From Methanoregula sp. (GTDB lineage: Archaea > Halobacteriota > Methanomicrobia > Methanomicrobiales > Methanospirillaceae): a stretch of 6,880 bases of DNA. The DNA lies in contig JAKLGN010000071.1 of the NCBI GenBank assembly GCA_022710665.1, positions 1-6,880 of the forward strand. The letters are read 5' to 3'. Positions 1 to 5,454 of the stretch are shown here, piece by piece; within the stretch, counting starts at the first letter, position 1, and each line of letters starts with the position of its first letter. The notes under the pieces are model-generated. The model was given only the letters and a program-made list of their open reading frames with translations, was not told where the DNA came from and ran no database searches. The position numbers and the translations under genes are program-made.

Positions 1-40
1 GGCCGTTGTAGTTCCGTAAATGCCGTTCATACGGTGACAT
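1..40 (-). CDS. Start of an unidentified divergent protein (partial)
   Basis: The first 13 codons of a leftward reading frame run off the left edge, reading MSPYERHLRNYNG. The start at 40 is chosen because a GGTGA ribosome-binding sequence (47-51) lies six bases upstream. An in-frame ATG at 46 is possible but would abut that sequence directly. The frame is open to the edge, but 13 codons are too few to name a family. The gene would be divergent from the M24 peptidase gene. It may instead be a chance open frame. Confidence 0.4.
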   Translation of the reverse strand, partial: MSPYERHLRNYNG

Positions 41-98
41 ATCCATTCACCCGGGGATCGGGAAGCCGAAAACGTCATAGCCGGCAGTCATTTCATCA

Positions 99-107
99 TT
101 TTTATTA
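99..107 (+). promoter_or_regulatory. TATA box for the M24 peptidase gene
   Basis: TTTTTATTA is centred about 29 bases before the ATG at 132. That spacing puts the transcription start at or next to the start codon. No ribosome-binding sequence precedes the ATG, so the mRNA is probably leaderless, which is common in archaea. Confidence 0.5.
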
Positions 108-131
108 GTCTTCCAGCCCCATTTCCATTCC

Positions 132-1316
132 ATGAAAGTCCCGCGTACCGAACTTGACAACCGGCTGAACCGTTTCCGTGCCCGGATGGACAAGACGCAG
201 CCGGGATGGGATCTTGCCGGCATCACCGGCAAGATTCCCCTCTATTACTTCACGGGCACCATGCAGGACGGCCTGCTGCTCATCCCTCAGGATGGCGACG
301 CGGTCTTCTGGGTCCGGCAGAGCTACGAGCGGGCAGCGGGGGAATCGCTCTTCCCTGAGATCAGGAAGATGCGGAGTTACCGGGACATTGCGGCGGGAAC
401 GAGACCGCTCCCGTCAGCCATCTACCTCGAGACCGATCTTGTGACCGTCTCCCAGCTCCGGCGGATGCAGAAGCATCTCCCGTTCACGGAGGTGAGATCG
501 GTGGACGAGCAGGTCTCCGCTGTCAGGGCGGTCAAGAGCCGGTACGAGCTCTCGCTGATGGAGCATGCCGGGAAGATCCACCGCCGCGTTCTCGAGGATC
601 AGGTCCCCGGCATGCTCACCGAAGGGATAGACGAGATTGCCTTCTACTCCGACCTGTATTCACGGATGATGAAGGAAGGGCACCAGGGAATCATCCGCTT
701 CGGCGGGTTCAACGAGATGGTGCTGGGAGAGATCGGGTTTGGCACCAGCACCATCTGCCCGGTCTGCGTGGATACGCCGGGCGGCGTTGCCGGCATGCAC
801 CCGTCGGTCCCGCAGATGGGAAACCCGGAACGGAAACTCCGGAACGGGGATCTGGTGGTTGTCGACATCGGGTGCGGGTACAAGGGCTACCAGACCGACA
901 AGACCCAGTCCTACATGTTCAAAAAACCCATCCCGCACCATGCGATCGAAGCGCACTTCCGGTGCGTGGACATCCAGGACGAGCTGGCGTCCATGCTGAA
1001 GCCGGGCGCTGTGCCGTCCGAGATCTACCGGACCATCATGGCAGGTCTCGAGCCGGCGTTTCTGGAAAACTTCATGGGTTTTGGCGAACGCCGGGTGAAA
1101 TTCCTCGGGCACGGCATCGGCCTCTGGATCGATGAGACGCCGGTGATTGCGGAAGGCTTCGATGAACCGCTCGAGGAGGGGATGGTCATTGCCCTCGAGC
1201 CCAAGAAAGGGATCCCGGCGATCGGCCTTGTCGGCATCGAGAACACGTTTGCCGTAACCCCGCGGGGAGGCCGGTCGCTGACCGGGAAGAGCCGGGGACT
1301 CGTTGAGGTATACTGA
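132..1316 (+). CDS. M24 family metallopeptidase-like protein (Xaa-Pro peptidase family)
   Basis: This 394-residue protein has the two-domain layout of prolidase and aminopeptidase P: an N-terminal creatinase-like domain (about 1-130) and a C-terminal pita-bread domain (about 140-394). The five metal ligands are visible as D245, D256, H327 (in GHGIGL), E356 (in ALEPKKG) and E370 (in GIENTF). The D-D, H-E and E-E spacings of 11, 29 and 14 match archaeal prolidase. The family hydrolyses peptide bonds before proline with two bound metal ions in the cytoplasm. One oddity is that the histidine normally seven residues after the metal-ligand histidine is D334 here (GLWIDETP instead of the usual HE). 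Specificity, or even peptidase activity, is therefore uncertain. The start has no Shine-Dalgarno and fits a leaderless mRNA. The family call is firm; the substrate is unknown. Confidence 0.88.
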   Translation: MKVPRTELDNRLNRFRARMDKTQPGWDLAGITGKIPLYYFTGTMQDGLLLIPQDGDAVFWVRQSYERAAGESLFPEIRKMRSYRDIAAGTRPLPSAIYLETDLVTVSQLRRMQKHLPFTEVRSVDEQVSAVRAVKSRYELSLMEHAGKIHRRVLEDQVPGMLTEGIDEIAFYSDLYSRMMKEGHQGIIRFGGFNEMVLGEIGFGTSTICPVCVDTPGGVAGMHPSVPQMGNPERKLRNGDLVVVDIGCGYKGYQTDKTQSYMFKKPIPHHAIEAHFRCVDIQDELASMLKPGAVPSEIYRTIMAGLEPAFLENFMGFGERRVKFLGHGIGLWIDETPVIAEGFDEPLEEGMVIALEPKKGIPAIGLVGIENTFAVTPRGGRSLTGKSRGLVEVY

Positions 1317-1340
1317 CGGTTGTCATAGTACTCAATGCAG

Positions 1341-1386
1341 CCGGCTGTCCCGGTGCCGGTTATCCCGCCAGTTGTTTAAGCGGGAT
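1341..1386. terminator. Tandem hairpins between convergent genes
   Basis: Two stem-loops sit between the ends of the M24 gene and the 53-residue gene. The first is CCGGC (1341-1345) with GCCGG (1355-1359). The second is ATCCCGC (1362-1368) with GCGGGAT (1380-1386) around an 11-base loop. The position suggests a two-way transcription end. No long T-run follows on the plus strand, so the terminator role is an inference. Confidence 0.45.
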
Positions 1387-1388
1387 GC

Positions 1389-1550
1389 TCACTTTTTTGC
1401 CAGTTGCTTCAGGGTTGCTTCCGGCAGCATCTTTGCGATGCTCATCTTGGTCGGGCAGCGACCGACTTTCAGTCCCAGCTTCTTTGCTTCTTCCCTGAGC
1501 ACCTTCGTGTCAAGATCCCTGATTAACGCACTCAGTTCCTTTTGCTCCAT
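1389..1550 (-). CDS. Small basic protein, possibly SAP-like helix-loop-helix fold
   Basis: This 53-residue protein starts [17 protein letters not shown] and ends LKQLAKK. Codon third positions are mostly G or C, as in its neighbours. It is rich in lysine, has one cysteine (C32), and has no membrane segment or signal peptide. The central stretch, roughly residues 13-50, reads as helix, a [10 protein letters not shown] turn, then helix. That resembles the helix-extended-loop-helix of SAP and Rho-N nucleic-acid-binding motifs, but the resemblance is by eye only. It converges with the M24 gene and lies in the same direction as the RPA operon 57 bases upstream. No ribosome-binding sequence is visible. 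A TTTTTTAA box near 1598-1605 could give a short leader. The longer plus-strand open frame over the same bases is low-complexity and serine-rich and looks like a shadow. Confidence 0.68.
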   Translation of the reverse strand: MEQKELSALIRDLDTKVLREEAKKLGLKVGRCPTKMSIAKMLPEATLKQLAKK

Positions 1551-1595
1551 CGCGATCGATGAGTGATGGGAACCGGGGATGATAAGGATTGTCCT

Positions 1596-1605
1596 GCTTA
1601 AAAAA
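1596..1605 (-). terminator. T-run after the RPA operon, overlapping a possible TATA box
   Basis: Read leftward, two bases after the TAA stop of the RPA-associated gene, the strand has six Ts (1600-1605) followed by AAGC. A short T-run is a typical archaeal terminator. The same bases read TTTTTTAA and lie about 50 bases before the start of the 53-residue gene, so they could also be its TATA element. Which role applies cannot be decided from sequence. Confidence 0.4.
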
Positions 1606-1607
1606 GG

Positions 1608-2207
1608 TTACATCTTGATCTGCGCCAGCGCATCGTAGGCAGCCCGCCGGAACACGGCCGGATCGATAGTCGGGTACTGCTCCTTTGCCTTGATGACATC
1701 CGGTGCCGTGCCCGCGTTGAAAGAATCGACCCGGTCCAGGGTCTGCTTCGCGGCGTCCAGCACCCAGAGATCGCGGGTGTCCTTGTCCACGACCGTGATG
1801 GACTCGATCCTCACGGAGTTCATGAACGCTCCGTCAGGCTTCTGGTAGAGGTTCGGCTTGCCGATGACCGCAACGAACTGGGGAGGCTCGATCCTGGCAA
1901 GCTGCTGCATGGCCTCGGGCTGGTAACTGCCGGCCATGACAAAAAAGGTTCCGGTCGGGTCGACCACGCGGCCGCGGTAGAAGATGTTCTGCTCTCCCTG
2001 CCGGCTCTTCTCGGTCAGGGTGCCGACGATGAAGATCCGGTTGGAACGTTCTCCGGTGGGGAGCAGGACAAAGGTGGGACTCTTCTCGTCCTCCCCCTCC
2101 TTGAACTGGTACCGGCATTCCCGCAGCTCGGATGCAAACACGCGCCGTGCCGGCTCCCGCTCGAATGCGCCCTCCCTGCGTGGCATGTCCCGGGGGTTCG
2201 TGCTCAT
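1608..2207 (-). CDS. RPA-associated single-OB-fold protein (COG3390 type)
   Basis: This 199-residue protein belongs to the euryarchaeal family encoded directly after replication protein A. In haloarchaea the corresponding Rpap proteins act together with RPA on single-stranded DNA. One OB-fold is suggested at about residues 55-140 by alternating strands (RIFIVGTLTEK, FYRGRVVDPTGTFFVMAG, FVAVIGKP). A helical tail follows (about 165-199). The start at 2207 is chosen because its ATG overlaps the TGA of the RPA gene as ATGA, with a GGGGGTG ribosome-binding sequence (2212-2218) just before it. A longer frame to 2273 would add 22 arginine-rich residues that only mirror the RPA coding strand. The overlap points to coupled translation and a likely complex with the upstream product. 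Confidence 0.85.
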   Translation of the reverse strand: MSTNPRDMPRREGAFEREPARRVFASELRECRYQFKEGEDEKSPTFVLLPTGERSNRIFIVGTLTEKSRQGEQNIFYRGRVVDPTGTFFVMAGSYQPEAMQQLARIEPPQFVAVIGKPNLYQKPDGAFMNSVRIESITVVDKDTRDLWVLDAAKQTLDRVDSFNAGTAPDVIKAKEQYPTIDPAVFRRAAYDALAQIKM

Positions 2208-3454
2208 GATGCACCCCCGGCCCGGTTCAGCAGGGCCGCGTGCTCGCTCGCGTCGAACTTCACACGTTCGCACTCGTTGACGAGCAGGCGGCCGTCAATC
2301 TCGCGGCCATGGCAGATGATATACCGCCCGAGCACCTTGTCCCGCATCTGGAGGAACACCTCATCCATGCCCAGCGGGTTGTTCTCCGCGATCTGCTTTG
2401 CCTCGTCCAGGGTGATCCCGGTCAGGGACTCGACCACATCCCGCTGGATCAGGATGTTATGCGTCTTTTCCCCGTCGTCAAGCCAGCCCTTGATCCGCAG
2501 GTCGTACACGAATTTCGGCTGGATCTCGTGGATGGGGCAGTAGTTCTGGCGGGAGAGAGCACGGTTGCATCCCTCCACCGGGCAGCGCTTGATGATGCCG
2601 GAGCCGGGTGCGATATGGACAATGGAACCCCGGACCTCACTCTCGCCGCCGCTGACCGGGATATCCCCTTCCTCCTGCATGATGGTCGCCGTGTTCAGGT
2701 TCAGCGAAAGCCGGCCGTTGAACTCGTCGATTTGTGCGTAGAAGATCGTGTAAACGGAACCGACAACAAGTTTTTCCCTGCCCGGCTCTTTCCAGATCAC
2801 GAACTTGATCGTCCCGGTCTCATCGCCCAGAAGGCCGGACTGGAGCATCCGTTCATGGCTGGCATCCCATTCCTGGATCACCTTGCCGCGGACAGCCCCG
2901 ATACCGGTGTGAAGGTCTTTGATGGGCATTGGTGTGGGGATGAGCGAACGGTCCTCGCCAATCTCCTTTATGGTTGTCCCCGAGTGGATCTTCAGGTTGG
3001 GGACGCCCTTGAACTCGTCGACCACCGCGGACTCGATGCGGTACCACGATCCCTCGGCCATGGCGGGAGCATTGGATTTTGCCCATGCAACGAACCGGAT
3101 AGCACCCGATTCGTCGGCGATGATCCCGCTCTGCGCAATCGATGGCGAGGCAGGTGCCGAAAGTGCGACAACCTTGCCTTCGATGGTTACCCAGTCCCCG
3201 GGCAATCCTTCGGCTATCTTCTTCTGTTCGTTCGTGCTGCCGGCCCTGCCGCCGCCACCGGAACCGGCCGCGGGAATGTTGAACTCCTTGTTGAGTTCAT
3301 TGGTCACGCTGCGCTCCGCTTCCTGCGGCTGGACACCGAATTCATCCACGAGCCTGCGGAGCTTGCCCTCGATCTTTTTTACATCGACTGCCTGTCCGCT
3401 GAATGAAAACTTTCGGGAGATTCTTTCTGCTGCTTCGGAATAATCCATGTTCAT
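2204..3454 (-). CDS. rpa: Replication protein A, three OB-folds with zinc finger
   Basis: This 416-residue single-stranded DNA-binding protein should work in replication, repair and recombination. An N-terminal helical part (about 1-60) is followed by a glycine-rich linker (64-72, GSGGGG). Three OB-fold units follow. Two are related repeats at about 83-165 and 180-262; compare SGIIADESGAIRFVAW with SGLLGDETGTIKFVIW. The third, at about 270-400, carries a zinc-finger site C291, C296, C306 and H309 (CPVEGC, YCPIH). This is the euryarchaeal arrangement of OB-folds plus a C-terminal zinc finger. A GGAG (3459-3462) lies four bases before the ATG at 3454. The in-frame ATG at 3448, ten bases from the GGAG, is an alternative start. 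The stop overlaps the start of the RPA-associated gene, forming a two-gene operon. Confidence 0.92.
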   Translation of the reverse strand: MNMDYSEAAERISRKFSFSGQAVDVKKIEGKLRRLVDEFGVQPQEAERSVTNELNKEFNIPAAGSGGGGRAGSTNEQKKIAEGLPGDWVTIEGKVVALSAPASPSIAQSGIIADESGAIRFVAWAKSNAPAMAEGSWYRIESAVVDEFKGVPNLKIHSGTTIKEIGEDRSLIPTPMPIKDLHTGIGAVRGKVIQEWDASHERMLQSGLLGDETGTIKFVIWKEPGREKLVVGSVYTIFYAQIDEFNGRLSLNLNTATIMQEEGDIPVSGGESEVRGSIVHIAPGSGIIKRCPVEGCNRALSRQNYCPIHEIQPKFVYDLRIKGWLDDGEKTHNILIQRDVVESLTGITLDEAKQIAENNPLGMDEVFLQMRDKVLGRYIICHGREIDGRLLVNECERVKFDASEHAALLNRAGGAS

Positions 3455-3486
3455 ACATCTCCATTATCAGGTGCGGTTTTGTACGG

Positions 3487-3496
3487 ACTATATAGT
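3487..3496. promoter_or_regulatory. Symmetric TATA box between divergent genes
   Basis: ACTATATAGT is a perfect 10-bp palindrome. For the RPA operon it lies 33-42 bases before the ATG at 3454, so transcription should begin near 3465 with a short leader holding the GGAG. Because it is symmetric it could also drive the DUF1858 gene rightward, with a leader of roughly 65 bases. The first role is well placed; the second is an inference. Confidence 0.6.
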
Positions 3497-3548
3497 GTGA
3501 GCATGTGTAGTGAAAGTGTCGCATTGGTTTTTTTTCGCCGCGATGGTG

Positions 3549-3578
3549 AGGTTTATGTCACATGGCGTTAACCTGAGG
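3549..3578 (+). promoter_or_regulatory. Possible TATA element and ribosome-binding site for the DUF1858 gene
   Basis: GAGG at 3575-3578 sits five bases before the ATG at 3584 and fixes that start. TTTATGT (3552-3558) is a possible TATA element, but it would place the transcript start inside or after the GAGG. A more distant promoter is therefore as likely. AGGTT (3549-3553) and AACCT (3570-3574) form a weak inverted repeat flanking this stretch. Confidence 0.4.
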
Positions 3579-3583
3579 ATACC

Positions 3584-3781
3584 ATGACTGAGATAACCGC
3601 AGACAGCACGATCTACGATCTCCTTAAGGCCAAGCCCGAAGCAACCGAAGCCCTCTTCAAGTTCGGCATGGGCTGTGTGGGCTGCGCCATCGCCCGCGGC
3701 GAGACCATCCGCCAGGCTGCCGAAGCGCACGGCATCCCGCTGCCCGAGCTCGTCAAAGCGCTTGGGATCAAGGAAGCATAA
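3584..3781 (+). CDS. DUF1858 / hybrid-cluster-protein-associated redox disulfide domain protein
   Basis: This 65-residue soluble protein is a single DUF1858-type domain (TIGR03980-like). The N-terminal helix begins ITADSTIYDLL. The hallmark follows as GMGCVGC, with C31 and C34 in a CxxC arrangement, then a helix (ETIRQAAEAHGI) and a C-terminal helix (ELVKALGI). The family is common in anaerobes, occurs alone or next to hybrid cluster and other redox proteins, and is thought to form a redox-active disulfide. Its partner is not known. No hybrid cluster protein gene lies in this window. The start has a GAGG ribosome-binding site. The gene stands alone, diverges from the RPA operon and is followed by a T-run. 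The family call is strong; the role is open. Confidence 0.87.
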   Translation: MTEITADSTIYDLLKAKPEATEALFKFGMGCVGCAIARGETIRQAAEAHGIPLPELVKALGIKEA

Positions 3782-3787
3782 AAACAC

Positions 3788-3794
3788 TTTTTTT
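3788..3794 (+). terminator. T7 run after the DUF1858 gene
   Basis: Seven consecutive Ts begin six bases after the stop codon, the usual form of an archaeal intrinsic terminator. More hairpins and T-runs follow, so readthrough may be caught further on. Confidence 0.6.
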
Positions 3795-3802
3795 GTCTCT
3801 AT

Positions 3803-3979
3803 CGGGACCAGGACAATCCCGTTCCGGCTTTTTCCCGCATACGTGCTGCACGATGCAGTCGGGCACGTAAACGGGCTCTTGAGAAAACCACTTTTTTCCA
3901 TGATCGACCCCCATTTTGCCATCCCTGCCCCTGTCGAGGCGGGGGCAAAATTGCGACAGGATCGTCCTTTTTCTTTTTA
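3803..3979 (+). other. Structured non-coding region with hairpins and T-runs
   Basis: No gene is supported here. CGGGA (3803-3807) pairs with TCCCG (3817-3821). A long hairpin pairs CCCG (3834-3837) and TACGTGC (3840-3846) with GCACGTA (3863-3869) and CGGG (3872-3875), contains an inner TGCA/TGCA stem, and is followed by six Ts (3892-3897). Further on, ATTTTGCC (3913-3920) can pair with GGCAAAAT (3944-3951). The alternative CCTGTCG (3930-3936) with CGACAGG (3954-3960) overlaps it, and a T-rich tract follows at 3967-3978. These could be reserve terminators of the DUF1858 transcript or a small structured RNA. A leftward open frame over this stretch continues antisense through the DUF1858 gene and is rejected as a shadow. 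Confidence 0.45.
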
Positions 3980-3987
3980 AAATTGCT

Positions 3988-4224
3988 GAAAACCTGGCTC
4001 TGTAGAAAAACTCGTCTTATGGTGTCAGTGACCCTCTGTGGTAATTATGAGGGCGACCCCCTCTCTCCCCCAGAGGGGGAGGCAGCATGCGGGGGCAGGC
4101 CCCCTTGTCCCCCCTTACAAGGCCATACTCCACGGGGCGAGCCCCGACGAGGCGGCGAGCACCCGTGGCCCTATCGCTCATCAATATAATTTCTCATTGA
4201 GGATATCTACAGAGGAGAAAACCT
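3988..4224. mobile_element. MITE-like insertion with 8-bp target duplication
   Basis: A 221-base element (3996-4216) is bounded by 9-bp inverted repeats: CTCTGTAGA at 3998-4006 and TCTACAGAG at 4206-4214, each two bases inside the end. The perfect direct repeat GAAAACCT flanks it on both sides (3988-3995 and 4217-4224), as expected for an 8-bp target duplication. There is no transposase and no sensible open frame inside, so it would be a non-autonomous element moved in trans. Insertion sequence families such as ISL3, IS66, IS256 and IS1595 make duplications near this length; I cannot assign one. The core is packed with GC hairpins, annotated separately. Confidence 0.65.
4057..4168. repeat. 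GC-rich run of hairpins inside the MITE-like element
   Basis: Four consecutive stems are visible: CTCCCCC (4065-4071) with GGGGGAG (4075-4081) around AGA; GGGGG (4091-4095) with CCCCC (4100-4104); CCTTGT (4103-4108) with ACAAGG (4117-4122); and CCACGGG (4130-4136) with CCCGTGG (4162-4168), enclosing an inner GGGG/CCCC stem (4134-4137, 4142-4145). The second and third stems share two bases, so they cannot both form fully. The stems lie inside the element rather than at its ends, so they may belong to the element's folded transcript. Confidence 0.6.
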
Positions 4225-4578
4225 TCTGAGTCAATATCACCATGCGGGGGCTGTCACAGCGGCGGGGGTTCAGGTGTGAGCGAAAGCCCCAGGGAGCTCC
4301 TGTCCGATGATTTCTCCTGAAAATTGCATTGAACAAATGAGATTTTTTAGTTTTTTCACGTTCTCAATTATTTGCGATCCACGCCGGGTCCCCCGGCTGG
4401 GCGCCCCCGCAGCGGATCAGGAACCCGGATCATACAAAAAACACGAAACTGCCCCGCCGTGCCTGGTAAGGGCACCTGATCAGGGGAGCTCTCATAACCG
4501 CCGTCATCGTTCCATGGTGAACCGATCCACTCATACCCGCTTCTTAAGAGCTCGAAAACGCTCTCTTTTGCTGAATCG
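4225..4578. other. Gene-free stretch downstream of the cbiZ fusion gene
   Basis: I see no supported gene in these roughly 350 bases. Short open frames exist on both strands, but they have no ribosome-binding sites and read as low-complexity shadows. Visible structure comprises paired T-runs (six Ts at 4343-4348 and 4351-4356), which would stop rightward transcription; a hairpin GCCGGG (4383-4388) with CCCGGC (4392-4397); and GATCAGG (4415-4421) opposite CCTGATC (4475-4481). It could be decayed mobile DNA like the neighbouring element. No tRNA T-arm or C/D box pair was found. Confidence 0.4.
4547..4564 (-). terminator. Weak hairpin after the cbiZ fusion gene
   Basis: AGAGC (4547-4551) pairs with GCTCT (4560-4564) about 15 bases after the stop of the cbiZ fusion gene. 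Read leftward, no T-run follows, so leftward termination is uncertain. Read rightward, CTTTT follows, which would fit the opposite strand better. Confidence 0.3.
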
Positions 4579-5454
4579 TCACGTTTTCCGCCCGACCCGC
4601 AGCAGTTCTTCCCGGGACGCGGCGGGATATCTCTTCAGATAGGCGGCAGTCGCCGGTTCGTGCAGGAGCGTGCACGCTGCGCAGTTCCAGACTTTTCCAC
4701 CGTTTGCACTCTTTGCCCACTGCCCAAGGCGCTCGTCTTTGCAGGGATAGAACGGGCAGTAACAGAAATCGCAGGACTGCCCCTCAAAATGGCAGGGGTA
4801 GAACGGGCAGTCCTGTGGCGACCATTCGATCCAGTGCTCCCCTTTGAACCGGCTGAAGATGAAGAAGGCCGGGCTGGCAGATTTCACTCCCGCATCATGG
4901 CGTGTCAGGGCTTTTGGGATCCCATGGAGTACTGCTTCCCGGACGCGCCTTCCCGCTTCGGTCATGCGACCGGCGCACCGGTGTCTCTCCTCCCCCTCGC
5001 TTGCAGCAATGACCGTGTCGGCCGGCGTCCCGGTCAGCGGCTGGTCCAGTGCCAGCAGGGCCTCAGTCTTGGCCTCGGTCGCGACCATGATCGACTCAAG
5101 GAGTGCGGCATCGCTCATCCCCTCGCTGCTGGTGATGATGATGCTGATGCTCCCCGCCCTGGACGGCTCCTCGCGTCGGATACCGGCGGTGATGAAGACG
5201 GTGATAAAATCGTACTGGAGCACACAGGATTGGCCCACGGAAACGGTGCTCAGAAGGCCGAACCAGTCCGGGCCTATACCGGCCCCCGCCGCTGCAACCA
5301 CGAGTTCTTTTTCATTCTCCGCGGGATCCAGGTTCGGGGTGGCGGTATGGTTCAGGAGCGTGGAGACGGATCGGATGCCGCCATTGATACCGGTGCTTGC
5401 AGCGCGGAAGCATCCGCGGACGAAAAGAGTGTCTGATTCGGTATAATATCTCAT
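4579..5454 (-). CDS. cbiZ: Adenosylcobinamide amidohydrolase CbiZ fused to a cysteine-rich small domain
   Basis: This 291-residue protein has two parts. Residues about 1-195 match CbiZ, the archaeal enzyme that cleaves the aminopropanol side chain of adenosylcobinamide so that salvaged corrinoid re-enters cobalamin synthesis as adenosylcobyric acid. Family-like motifs are STGINGGIRSVSTLLNH (20-36), FITAG (87-91) and TGTPADTVIAASEG (141-154). Residues about 205-275 form a cysteine-rich small domain (PF04071-like) with C216, C221, C228, C231, C233, C238, C258 and C261, probably binding metal. The start at 5454 is chosen because ATG overlaps the upstream TGA as ATGA. A longer frame to 5658 only mirrors the upstream gene. 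The overlap implies coupled translation with the NrdD-tail-like protein. The CbiZ call is good from motifs; the job of the cysteine domain is unknown. Confidence 0.82.
   Translation of the reverse strand: MRYYTESDTLFVRGCFRAASTGINGGIRSVSTLLNHTATPNLDPAENEKELVVAAAGAGIGPDWFGLLSTVSVGQSCVLQYDFITVFITAGIRREEPSRAGSISIIITSSEGMSDAALLESIMVATEAKTEALLALDQPLTGTPADTVIAASEGEERHRCAGRMTEAGRRVREAVLHGIPKALTRHDAGVKSASPAFFIFSRFKGEHWIEWSPQDCPFYPCHFEGQSCDFCYCPFYPCKDERLGQWAKSANGGKVWNCAACTLLHEPATAAYLKRYPAASREELLRVGRKT

Noticed and set aside
1303..1566. 87-codon rightward frame after the M24 gene
   Set aside because: It overlaps the M24 stop and is serine/arginine-rich low complexity. The opposite strand holds a better small gene.
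2240..3406. Long 388-codon plus-strand open frame opposite the RPA gene
   Set aside because: It is the antisense shadow of a high-GC gene. The minus strand encodes clear OB-folds and a zinc finger, while this frame shows no family pattern.
3488..3922. 144-codon leftward frame across the DUF1858 gene
   Set aside because: It is antisense to a recognised gene with a good ribosome-binding site and runs through terminators and the divergent promoter.
3983..4229. Two rightward frames of 63-68 codons within the MITE-like element
   Set aside because: They are proline, glycine and arginine-rich products of GC hairpins, with no ribosome-binding site and no conserved pattern.
4241..4300. Possible tRNA-like fold around GGGTTCAGG
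   Set aside because: No acceptor stem, anticodon arm or proper T-loop can be matched.
4309..4345. Possible C/D box small RNA (GATGAT, CTGA, ATGAG)
   Set aside because: The spacing between the C-like and D-like boxes is far too short for a guide, and no second D box is present.
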